The notes beneath the pieces are model-generated. The model ran no database searches. It saw only the letters and a list, made by a program, of their open reading frames with translations, and was not told where the DNA came from. A program made the translations under genes and the position numbers. A DNA stretch of 64,000 nucleotides, taken from positions 366,760 to 430,759 of the forward strand of contig JH720350.1 in assembly GCA_000231825.2 (NCBI GenBank). Direction: 5' to 3'. This DNA is from Tetrahymena elliotti 4EA (lineage: Eukaryota; Ciliophora; Oligohymenophorea; Hymenostomatida; Tetrahymenidae). Shown here piece by piece: positions 25,686 to 36,589 of the stretch (positions are counted from its first letter, which is position 1; the number at the start of each line of letters is the position of its first letter).

Positions 25686-26847
25686 ATTAATCAATAAATC
25701 TACTTGATTTAATTAAATTAACTAGGCTTATTTTTACTCTATATTTCAAAAAAGCAAATCATTTGGTTTCTTTAAATTTATTTTGCTTTTACTCTTTGAA
25801 TCTAATAAATTATTCATTAAAAATTTATATCAGTACAGTCCTATTAAAAAAAAAGTTATTTTTGAATGAAATTTTCATTTCAAATTAAATGGAACAGAAT
25901 GAATGGAATATTTCTCTCTTTGAATTAGAAATTAAAAATAAATTATTCAATATTAATTTAATGAGCTATAAAATAAACCGATGGATTTGCATTGTTTGTT
26001 TGTGAACATCTTTTTATTAAATTTTATATTTAGTTGTACTTTCGTTAATTTTAATGTGTAAAATACATTTTATTTTTAAAATTAATTTAGATCTCAATTA
26101 ATTGAAACAGAAAGAATACAATAGATGTTGTTTGAATAAATTAAATTTGCTGAAAGAATTTGAGAGTAAAAAAATATATAATACAAAATATATTGTCTGA
26201 TTTTATTTGTTAAGCTATTATTTTAATCTCACATTTTATTTAATACATAAATTTACATTCAAAATGAGTGAAGCAGAAAAGATTTTTGGTGTTTTATTAT
26301 AGGGAGATAAATAGATCTCTGATCCATTAAAAATTTATCGAATGAAATTTGAAAGTATTTTTGAGAGTAATCAAAAATATAAAATAGAAAATTGATAGAT
26401 TTTTTTATGAAGCATCTATTTTGATTTTAAAAGCACATTTTATTATTTTTAAATTAATTTACATTTTAAACAAAGCAGGAAAGTTTGTTGATATATATAT
26501 AACTTATGTACACACATACATACATCTCTGGATACATTTAAAACTTAAAAGAAGAAAATTGAAAGATAGATTTGAGAGTTATAAAAATATAAAATAGAAA
26601 ATTGGTAGTTTTGTAAAATAAAGTGATTTATTGATTTATATTGCTAAATATGAATGAATGAAGAATTGAGTGACATTCAAAAATTAATTAGAAGTAATAA
26701 CAATAATGAATTGACTTATATTTGATAGAATCGTTTTATTAATAGTTATTATTAAATTATAAAAATTGCATATTTTAATTACTTAAACTTAGTTTTTAAA
26801 ACTAAGTCTATTATTTTACAAATCAATTAAGTTATTAGCATTTTAAA
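25686..26847. other. Intergenic region with degenerate repeats
   Basis: This separates the channel-like gene from CFAP57. Three diverged segments around 26090-26205, 26264-26395 and 26470-26615 share GAAAG-ATTTGAGAGT followed by AAAAATATAAAATAGAAAATTG. They are spaced roughly 200 bases apart and suggest an old tandem array. Only the middle copy keeps an ATG-to-TGA frame. Confidence 0.5.
26264..26395 (+). CDS. Possible 43-residue small ORF in a decayed repeat array
   Basis: ATG at 26264-26266, TGA at 26393-26395. The product starts MSEAEKIFGVLLQGDKQISD and ends in a Lys/Glu-rich helix-like segment. Flanking repeats carry related codons but are interrupted. It may be a true micropeptide gene or the best-preserved relic of a repeated exon. 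No homology is recognised. Confidence 0.25.
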
Positions 26848-29800
26848 ATGGCAGGAATAGCATAGCATATTTAGCTCAAGTATGTATTTGGCATGAATAA
26901 TGAAATTAGGAATAGTCTTTAATTTCATGATGAAGATAGAATTATTTATCCTGCAGGATATAACATTGTTTTGCATGATTTAAATGACAAATCTTAGCAT
27001 TATTATTAAGGAACAAATGATTATAGAGGTATCAGTTGTCTTGCATTGAGCCCTCTTAAGCGTTATCTAGCTTTAGGAGTTAAGGGATAACGTGATCCAG
27101 CTATTATAATATTTGACACATTTACTCAAAAAAGACGTAAAAACCTTGGATTAAATTTAGGAAATTTAGATAGATTCAACATCAAGCAATGGGTTAGTAT
27201 AGCATTCCCTTCTTAAAATTAAGAAACAAAATATATTTTTTCTTTGAGTGGAGCTGGAGGTGATGTAGTTCTTTGCTGGTGGTGGCATGAAAAGGGTAAA
27301 TGTATTGGAACTATAGATTTGGGAGCCTCTAATGACATTTATGAAATTTCATTTAACCATTCAGATGCAAATTCTATCTGTGTCAGCGGTAATAACTTCT
27401 TTGGTGTCTATACAAAGATTGAAGGAAATGCTGTAAGAGAAGATAATTAATAAAAATAAAAACCAGCAGCATAAAATGGAGAAAATGGCTCTTCAACTTA
27501 ATTACCCCAACCAACTTTAAATAACCAAATTTCTGCTGTTGGAAGTGGCATCGCTAATCCTTAGCCAGAAATAAGACTAGATAATGGAAGTTTAATTACG
27601 AACCTACCTTCAGAAATAGCTGAAAAAAATATAGTAGCTCATTTGTGGATTTAATGCGAAAGTTATCTAGCAGCATTTTTAGAGTCTGGCGAAATCGCTT
27701 TATGTGATAATCATGGAAATTTTTTAACACTACTTGAACAATCTCCTAAAAATTTCATAGTTAGTAGATCTGGTTCTCATATAAAGATTATTAGTGCAGT
27801 TGCATATTCTAAAGGATTTTTTGTAGCATGTTCTGAGTCTATAATAATGCAGTAATTTAAAATTAAACAAATATAAAATAGAAATATTTACTATTATTTA
27901 AAATATATTTTATCAATGAATTCTATCGTTTAAAATTAAAAAATTTTTATAAAATTAATTTAAATAGATTCCACTACACTTAATAAAATGAAAAAAATCT
28001 ATTTACTTGTGTTCATCAATTTAAGCTTTAACAATTTGTTGAGTTTAAAGAAATAGAAATCAAGACCATTTGTTTGAACAAAGCAGAAGATAAGCTTCTT
28101 GTAGGATTAGACAATAATTAAATTTATGAAATTAAGGTAAAACCATATCACCCCGAATAGGATAGCAATGATTTAGATGATAAAGAAGTCACTCTAATTA
28201 ATCACTAAAATCATACTGGATCTATCAATTCTATGGATATATGTAAGAGGAAGCCAATCATTGCAACATGCAGCACTGATAAAACAATTAAAATTTGGGA
28301 TTACGAAAAGAAATAAATAAAAATATCATGGGCTTTTAATGAAGAAGCATTTTGCTTATCTCTTCATCCCTAAGGATTTTGTGTAAATTAAATATTTATT
28401 TCAGTTAATCTTTTAATTAATTGAATAAATTATATAATTATTAGGTAGCTGTAGGCTTTCTTGACAAATTAAGACTTATGAATTTATGTATCCATAATTC
28501 ATAAAACACTACTAAAAATAAAGCTTATAAAGAAATCTCCCCTTTTAAAGGTTGCAAAGAAATAAAATTCTCAAATGGAGGTTAGTATTTTGCTGCTGTT
28601 AATAGCACCTCTTCAAATCATGTCATCTAAGTCTTTAAATTCTTTACAGGAGAAAACCCAGTAAAATTTCTTTGGGAATTTCTTTCTTTTTTAACAAAAC
28701 CATTTACTTTATTATATAGAGTTAACTTGTTTTTAAAGGACACACAGGAAGAGTTAAATGTATAGTATGGTCTAGTGATGATTCATTTTTACTATCTTGC
28801 GGTCTTGATGGTATGATCCTTGCCTGGAAGCTTGATCAAGATTTCTAGCACCAATAAACTATAGTTCCTAGAATAGTTGACATCCACAATAAAGGTGTTA
28901 ATTTCTTTGGGTAACTTATTCTTTAGTGATTGAAAGATTTAATTGAACCTTTTATTTAAAATTAGATTAACTTTAACAGCTGATAATAAGACTATTGTAG
29001 CAGTAGGAAACGATAGACATATTCACCAAGCCTTAATAAATGAGTAATAGCCTGTAGATAAGACAGATAAAAAGTTACTTGATATTAACTTAAGTTGTTT
29101 AGCTTTCCCTAGCTCAAATAAACTTCTTTTTGCAGGAATTTAAGATGATACTAGATCTTCTGGAGCTATTCGTTGTTTCATTTATCCTTTGACTCATGGT
29201 AAATTTACTGATTACCAAGCTCATGATGAAAGAGGTATTGAAAAAATGAAAATTACAAATGATGACAGATACATTATTACAGCTGGAAAAGATGGTTGTA
29301 TTATGGTCTTTGAAATTAAAGTAAAATATAAATTTAGTTTTTATTTAAATTAAATAATTTAAAAACAGTTTTAATGAACAATCTGCCACAATTTCATAAA
29401 TATTATTTAAAGTAGTTAAAAGTAACTTACAATATTTATGTTTAAAAAGATCTTGATTATTTTTTATGTTTTAAATATTAAGATGAATTTCACTTTAATA
29501 CAATTTAATTTTTTATTTATTTACTTAGGATAAAGATGCAAGAGGTATGAAATTAAAGGATGGTTATGCTAAATATTCTGAAGAAGAATTAATAACTAGA
29601 TCTGATTTAGATGATTTGAAAAGTACAAGAGATGGACTAATAGTTTAAATCAATGAGTTTTCTAATTAAAATGCCATGATAGGTCTAAACTCAAGAGATG
29701 ATCGTATTCGCTAGTTAGAGACTTAAATAGAAAATAATTCTCAAAAGAGAAAATAAATGTTTGAGCAGCTTTAAAAATCAAAAACAGTGGAAGAATAAAA

Positions 29801-31750
29801 ATTAATTTAAGAAATAAATGAATTAAAAGAGCAATATGAATAAGAAATATAAATTATGGACACAAAATATCAAAAGGTAAAATAAATAAATGAATTCTAT
29901 TACTCAAATCTACCATATTTACTTATCTACTTTTACTTAACTAAAAGGAAGTAATGTCCCTTGTAGAGGAATATGAAAACTAAAAGAGACTGCATGAAAT
30001 AGAAAACAACAAAAACAATAAAAAGAAAACTAAATTACTTTAAGAACATAGCCAAAAGCTTTAAATAATTGATGATCAATACTAAAAGCTATTAGAAGAA
30101 TAAATGTAAAACTATTTAAATATTTTATTATCTTATTATCATTTAGAAAATTCCTATCAAATTTTCAGCTCAGTTCCTTTTTGAAATTTGATGGAATTGT
30201 ACCAATCAATACTTGAAATCTAGAAAAATAAATTTTAAACATTTGGAGAAATTTTAATGATAAATTTTTTAAATAATTGTTGAAATTTAAAAATAAATTT
30301 AAAATGACTTTTGATAAAAAAAAATTAAAAAATATTGTTGAAATGTAATCATGATTTTACTGTTTTTAATTAAAATTAGAACTTAAAAAGAAAGAGTTGA
30401 AAAGTAAATAAATCACTTATCGAAGGAACAGTCAGAAGTTTTAATGTAAATTTCAGAAGAAAAAGAAACTGAAATTAAGAATTTGAATCAGAAAAATCAA
30501 AAGGATGAATAAGCTATAACAGATTAAGGTTTAAAAGCAAAAAGTGATATTTCTATTACTAAAAAGAAAATTATGCAATAGCAACAAGAAGCATAAGACT
30601 TAAAAGAATAAAAGTAAGAGTATGAACGTCAAAAGGAAAAACTTAAAGTTTAAAATTAAGAACTTAGAGATAAAATAGATGCTCAAAAAAAAATTATTTT
30701 AGAACGTGATAGGACTATTGGAGAAAAAGAAAAAATCATCTATAATTTGAAAAAGAAGGCTTAAGACTTGGAGAAATTCAAATTTGTACTTGATCATAAA
30801 ATCAAAGAACTTAAGAGAGATATAGTTCCTAGAGAAGATGAAATTACTAAGATGAAATAGGAAACAAATAACATGGATTAATACTTAAAAGAGTTAAATG
30901 CCTACAATAACTATCTAGGCACAGTAGTTGATGAGCTCTATACAACATAAGAAACTATGAAGGAAGACATCAAATTATAAAGGTATTTAGAATAAAATTT
31001 AGATCTTTTAATAATTCTTTTTATCTAACTTAAAAATAGATCATAAATATCAGTCCAGCAGGTTAAAATATCCAGATTCAAAGACGATGTGTAATTCTAC
31101 TTTTTTTACCTATTTAAGATTATGTAAAAACATATTTTTATAATTAATAAAGCTATTCTTTGGCTTAACATATTTTAGATTATGACAAGCTAGTGGATGA
31201 AACCGAAAGGTTATTCACTAAACACGTTAATGATAAAGAAGTAAAGAGATAGAGTGTAGAAGGGGATATTATGATGGAATATAGAAGCTAAAAAAAGAAT
31301 CTAGAAAAATTAGTTAACATGTTCAAAAAGAGCTTGTAAAAAGATAATTAGATTCACAAATAAGATAAGATTAGAATTATGAAAGAAAATGTAAAGTTAA
31401 TCAGAGAGATTAATAATTTAAGAAAAGGTATCAAAGACGTAACAAAAGGGCAGTAATCTAACATCCCTGATTAAAAGGGATAGACCTAACATATGCCTTT
31501 ATAAACTCCATAGTTATCTAGGAAATCAATCAGTTAACCTCTTTTACCACCAATTAGCAAATCTGCAATGTTTGAAGGTGGACCCTAATAATAATAATAA
31601 TACGATATTTAAAAATCATATACTTAACTAAATCCTGAAGTGGTGGAGGAAAAATAAAAAGTTCTCAATAACTTGCAAACAGATATTTTAGAATTATAAA
31701 AAGTATACGAAGCTTTAAGCTATGAAAAGCACAATCTAATTTAGGCTTGA
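26848..31750 (+). CDS. CFAP57: CFAP57 (WD40 / coiled-coil axonemal protein)
   Basis: Ten exons: 26848-27851, 27968-28382, 28445-28660, 28720-28910, 28966-29320, 29529-29876, 29948-30105, 30380-30982, 31040-31123 and 31179-31750 (TGA). This is about 1314 residues, close to the usual ~1250. Residues 1-~725 form WD repeats; motifs shared with CFAP57/WDR65 include KRKPIIATCSTDKTIKIWDY, KGHTGRVKCIVWSSDD and LTADNKTIVAVGNDRHI. Residues ~745-1300 are coiled coil with the diagnostic EKEKIIYNLKKKAQDLEKFK and KFVLDHKIKEL. CFAP57 proteins sit on ciliary doublets and help dock a subset of inner dynein arms (family knowledge). Exon arithmetic leaves one extra base in the last part: homology continues across T7 at 31101-31107 only if one T is dropped. 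This is a sequencing indel, true frameshift or unusual splice. Ciliates often have several CFAP57 paralogues, and I cannot say which this is. Confidence 0.95.
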
Positions 31751-32742
31751 GAGAAATCAGTATCCAATAAAATAAACATTTAAATAAATTAAAAAATATA
31801 TTTTCGATAACAAATTATTTTAGTATATTCAAAAGAATATGTAACTATTTACTTACTTATTTACTTGTTTTATCACTTACTTACTTACCATAAATCATTA
31901 TCATTTCATTAAAATATTTTTATTTTTTAACAAATTATTTATTGATCTTAATATTCAAATAAAATTAAAATTTCAAAATCCAAAAAGTAAAATTGACTCA
32001 AAAAAATGACTTAATTACTTATCTATCTGATAATTATAATTGTATTTCATAATTAATTTTCCATTTAGAAAATATTTACATACAATATTACTTATTTAAT
32101 CACTGAATTAAAGATACTTTATTTATGATTTTGTTTTAATCAACTACTGCTCTTAACATATAACAGCAACACAAAGTGAGAATATTAAATTTTTTTCTAT
32201 TTTCAATAATTGTTTACTCAAAAAATATTTAAAATAACTTTTTAAAAATTACTATTTTTAAAACATAATTAATTGAATTTCTTAAAAAAATAAAGTTTTC
32301 TTACTTCCTTGTTTAATTAATAATTTATCTAATTCAAGAAACATTTATACTCAATAAAAAGTAGCAATTAAAATTTTTTCAAAACTTTTTCTCAAAAAGT
32401 AATTTGTGAATTTAAATAAAAATCTCCATAACAAACAATTAGAATTATCTTAGAAATTTTTAGAAAAAATAAGTTAACTCTTTTGATATGGTTTACTTAT
32501 TTATCTAATTATTTTGCTTATTATAATTATTTTAAAAAAGAAATTCTTCAAAGTTAATAAAATTTCATAACAAACTATTAATTTTTATTAAATTTCATTT
32601 TTATGTTAATTTATCAAAGAATGTTTTCAAGACTTTATCTTAAGAACATTTATTAAAAAAATTAATAAAACATATTTTATTTTAGATAAGTATCAATTAT
32701 TCATTTAATTATTTCTATTTAAAATAATTGCAAAATGATAAA

Positions 32743-33301
32743 GCAGAAAAGTTGAAACTAGTAAAAGATTAATCATTTTTAAAGGACTACAGAACAAGCA
32801 TAAGAAGATATATATCTTATGATTTACAATTAAGAATAAGAATCTTCTTAAAATCTTTAGTTTTTATTATGCAGCTTATCTTTAAATTGCAGATATATTT
32901 AAGAAATATTTCACTCATGCATTTGATTTTGATCACTTGGTGTCACCTTTGCTAGGGAAAGCATCTTGGAGGGTCTTAATAGCTAAGTTTTTATAATATA
33001 AAATAATTTTAGAAATTACATTAATGTTAATGTGCTTGTTGATTCATTTTAAACAAGTAAATTTCATAAATTTATGAATAATTAATCAAATATCTTTCAA
33101 TTTGTATTGAATAAAATCTGCTAAGAGATATTTTAACAAAAAATAATTTTATTTACTTTTAGTGCTAACAGCCTTTCCTTCCTTATATTATTTAACATTG
33201 TAAGTAATGGCTAAGTTTCTTTGAACTCTTTGAGGAAGACCACTATGAAATAAATAAGAATAAATTACTGTTAATGTTAATGAAAAATATTTTCTTCGTT
33301 T
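32743..33301 (+). pseudogene. Frame-disrupted gene or relic
   Basis: Plus-strand frames read like protein but do not join cleanly. The first, from about 32743, includes KDQSFLKDYRTSIRRYISYD. It overlaps a second frame (~32830-33060) with HAFDFDHLVSPLLGKASWRV and LIAKFLQYKIILEITLMLMC. The second ends at a GTAAAT donor and continues after a TTTTAG acceptor (about 33061-33161) with QQPFLPYIIQHCKQWLSFFE to a TGA near 33301. A one-base shift separates the first two parts and no initiating ATG is in frame. The conserved-looking intron suggests a real gene, either decayed or damaged by a base error. The family is not recognised. Confidence 0.35.
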
Positions 33302-33378
33302 GAAATAACTATATGCTTTTAACTTCACTTGATATTTTTATTTTATTCTGAAATAAACTCAACGCATTGCTAAATTTT

Positions 33379-33627
33379 TCACTTTTGCAAATCTTTAATT
33401 TATAACATTCTATTAGTATCATTTAAGCAATTTGTTTTGGTAATTTTCTATTCATTGATATTGATTATAATTGTTTGCGTTGATGTGAATTTAATAGCAT
33501 CTAGTTATATGTTTGATGATAATATTTGTGAATTATTAGAATCATACTAAATGACTCCTTCAGTTGAGTGAAGGAAGTTTCTGATGATGGGAATACCAGC
33601 CTTCTTGAAAGCAAATTCAATGCACAT
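33379..33627 (-). CDS. Possible 82-residue small protein
   Basis: ATG is the complement of 33625-33627 and TGA the complement of 33379-33381, an 83-codon frame. The first ~25 codons (MCIEFAFKKAGIPIIRNFLH) use the codons preferred in highly expressed Tetrahymena genes (AAG, GGT, ATC, TTC, CTT), unlike the surrounding DNA. The rest is ordinary AT-rich. The biased part may be a relic exon of a highly expressed gene. A perfect TCCTTCA/TGAAGGA stem-loop lies inside it at about 33556-33576. There is no recognised homologue. Confidence 0.25.
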
Positions 33628-34140
33628 TTAATATTATTTTCTATAAAAATTTTATCTTATTAAAAATCAATAATCTTTTGTTAGATTTTATTTATTTGTT
33701 TGTTTTGATCTTTTCAGTGTTTCTTTCAAAATTTTTATTTAGTTTAATAACTTTGGTGTTTCTTTAGCTTCTTTCTTTTTCTTCTTTTCTTTCTTCTTTT
33801 TCTTTTACTTTTTGCAGGCTAAGTATCTTGGTTGTTTGCTTCTTTCATTCAATGAATTACTTTCCAAAATCCATATCCATCAAGTTAATATTCTTTATTA
33901 GTCTCTCTTCATATCATATCTATTCAAGTATTTTTTCTTCTTTCTTCATTTTTATCATTATTGCATTTCTTAACTTAAATAAGCTAAAAATGAAAATATT
34001 TTAAAGAAATTGATGAAAGGTTCATTCATTTAATCTTTAAAAAATAATAATACATTGAATTATTTAATGATCTTTTGATTTGAATGAAATATTTGAATTT
34101 TGAGATGAATGTGATTTTTATTTTTTTTAAGGGCATGAAT

Positions 34141-34169
34141 TGTTTGTTTGTTTGTTTGTTTGTTTGTTT
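34141..34169. repeat. (TGTT)n simple repeat
   Basis: Seven consecutive TGTT units in intergenic sequence. Shorter TTTG-type runs occur elsewhere in the window. A microsatellite; no function is implied. Confidence 0.95.
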
Positions 34170-34455
34170 ATAATATATAATTTATATTGACTTATTAAGT
34201 TTGAAGATACATGAAACAAATATGTATTAAACAATGATAATAAGACAGACAACATTTAAATAGTTAAGTAGAAAATTTTGGTGAAGCTGAGTTTTTATTG
34301 AATTTAGGAATATTCCTACAAATTTAGTTTAAATAAAGCAAAGTATATAGAATATATATACAGGTGTGTTTTATAATTCTTGAAGTATATATGCCTTATT
34401 CTCAGTGACTAAGTTTTATCATATTACACAAAAGTATTTAAATCTATCAGTTTAA

Positions 34456-35535
34456 TCACTCCTTGTTGACCTTCTTTTCAAGGTTTTTGCTCTTCTTGAT
34501 GGAAGGGTCGTTCTTGATAGCTCTTCTTCTGTTTCTCAAGAATCTGGGGTTAACCTAATTATTCAAAAAAACAATTTAAAAATAAAGAAAATTTTTTTTT
34601 TGTTTATTCAAGATATGCATTTAATCTCATTGAGTAAGCTCTTTTGAAATTTAAATATTTTTCATTTTTCTCCCTTTTTTGCACATTTAGCATCCATATT
34701 ATAAATGAATTTACTAAAAGATTATTTTTATAAATTAATACGTTGATAATTTTGCACCTAAAAGATATTTAATTATATAATCTGAAGCACTTATCTATAT
34801 GATAACTCAGCTTTATTCTATCTATTAACATGCTTAATTATAAGTTATAGATGCTTGTCTCTTATATCTTTTGCAGTAAGTATTAATTCAAAATTATATG
34901 AATAAATCAGTCTTTTCAGAGTTTCTTTTGTATATAAACGCAATATTCTTCTACTCCTTTCCCTAATATGCTTTATGAATTACTCCAAATATTTGAAATA
35001 CGTTTCTGTGGATATAAACTGCTTAAGTTAGTAAGCTCAATCTATTTAACATTTTTTATGAGAATGAGTTGCATTTCATCTTATTTGTTATAAAATTACT
35101 CAATCAAACAAACCACTATTTAATAATACATCATCCTTTTGCAACTATAATATATTCATTCTATCAAACTAATTTAAAATCTTTTGAAGCTACTTTTTAT
35201 AGAGAGGGCGCTTAAGATTTACCATTAAGGGAATAAGTTAGTACAATTTTCTCCCACCACACTGTTCGTTTTTTTTATGTGTTGATGAAAGAAAATGTTT
35301 GAATTTCGTTTGATTTTAGTGTTTAGGGAGATATTAAAATTATTAAAAAACCAATTAGTTTCAAGAGGAGAAGAGCTACTCTCTGAAAAAGAATGCAATA
35401 TCTATTGGAAAAATTATATTGATTTTTTCTTACACCCTTGGTGGAGATGTGTCTGTGCTCCTTGGGCTTCTTGATACCGTTTCTGTGAGACTTGGAAATT
35501 TGGTTCTTATTAGTGGAGTTCTTTGATTTAGCCAT
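34456..35535 (-). CDS. RPL29: Ribosomal protein eL29 (60S L29)
   Basis: Exon 1 (35434-35535) encodes 34 residues starting [20 protein letters not shown] and continuing [14 protein letters not shown], the conserved eL29 N-terminus. Exon 2 (34456-34554) gives [20 protein letters not shown] and a Lys-rich end before TGA. The total is 66 residues, a normal length for the short eL29 forms. It is a small basic protein of the large ribosomal subunit. Codon use is strongly biased (AAG, AGA, TTC, ATC), as expected for a highly expressed gene. The single intron (34555-35433, GTAAGA...ATTAG) is 879 bases, far longer than other introns here, and may hold regulatory or RNA sequence. Its neighbours are unrelated channel and axonemal genes. 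Confidence 0.96.
35200..35275. other. Compositionally distinct patch inside the eL29 intron
   Basis: Within the long intron, about 35200-35275 is much richer in G+C than its surroundings. It contains GAGAGGGCGCTTAAG and CTCCCACCACACTGTTCG, ending at a T7 run on the plus strand. Two weak hairpins can be drawn (CTTAA...TTAAG and GGGA...TCCC). It could be an intronic small RNA or a splicing/regulatory element. No snoRNA boxes are convincing. Confidence 0.25.
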
Positions 35536-36589
35536 TTCTTCTGTTTTTAATATTATATATGTGAAAATATATTGTTTTCTCTTGACTTTTTTATATTTTT
35601 ATCTAGCTTTTTAATTTGTTTGTGTATATATTTGTTTGCTTTTATTTTAATTTCTCTCTTAATTTGACCCTATCAGTATATTTGCTTTCTTTCCTCACTC
35701 ACTTCACAAACCCATTTAGTTCATTATCTTAAGACATTTATTTCCTCAATCTACATACATACAGACATACTTTCATTTATAAAGAAAACTTTACATTCAT
35801 TCATATTTGTTAATTTTTAACAAATTATCTAATAAATCTAATATATCCTTAGATCTCATAATTTCTAATTTAATTATTTAATCAAATTATCTTTCAATAT
35901 TTTGCTTCACTGAAAAGAATAATAATATATTGATTTTTTTATTTCAAAAACATATTAGTAATTTTATTTTTTTACCTTTAAAAGACAGAGCCTTCATTAT
36001 TTTTTAATTCAATAATTAGTAATTCAGTTTAGAAATAAAATGGCAGATTTGTTGATATAAATACTGTACAAACTTAATCATTTTTAATGATGCACATAAC
36101 GAAATGCTTCTAATTCATTTATTTTATGTAAAATTTGTTATGAATATAGAGAGGTAATTATCTAAGAGATTGTTAAAATTTTTGATATTTAACCATTTAA
36201 TTAAAGCAAATAAAAATCCTATAAGCATAAGTTTAAAAATTTCATAAAAGAGACTTAAAAATGTTGAATAAAATTATTAGAAATTTTTTAGTAATCATTG
36301 AATAAAGGCAATTAGAAATTTGGTTAAATTTCACTTTATCTATTTCATAATTTTTAATATTTTGATTAAAAGAAAAATTAAATTTATTATTTTAAAATAA
36401 TTTAACTTGGTAAATCAAATATTAACATTTTAATTGAATTTGAATAATTTACATAAAATATATTTACAAGCTTGATACATGAAAAATTATAATAATAAAA
36501 CTGTCATTATTGATCATGATAAATTTTCTCATTGAATAATTTTAAATAACTCCCTTTCAAAAAAATATATTTACAAGTTTAAGTTAAAA
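35536..36589. other. Intergenic region upstream of eL29
   Basis: This AT-rich stretch precedes the eL29 start and follows the 3' end of the minus-strand channel gene (stop 36590). The part next to eL29 (35540-35760) is T/pyrimidine-rich on the plus strand, i.e. A/purine-rich upstream of the gene, and is presumably its promoter and 5' leader. No named motif was identified. Confidence 0.5.

Larger units (their letters stand above)
31751..34455. other. Intergenic region with possible relic genes
   Basis: This 2.7 kb lies between the convergent 3' ends of CFAP57 (plus) and eL29 (minus). Much of it is A/T runs. Two coding-like patches are described separately: plus strand 32743-33301 and minus strand 33379-33627. 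At 33640-33960 the minus strand is purine-rich and reads as a Lys/Glu-rich helix interrupted by in-frame TGAs, which may be further decayed coding sequence. Confidence 0.5.

Noticed and set aside
34141..34169. (TGTT)n run as a telomere or chromosome-breakage signal
   Set aside because: Tetrahymena telomeres are (GGGGTT)n, and no TAAACCAACCTCTTT-type breakage sequence was seen on either strand.
35200..35275. Firm call of an intronic snoRNA
   Set aside because: No convincing C/D or H/ACA boxes with the required hairpin geometry; left as a candidate only.
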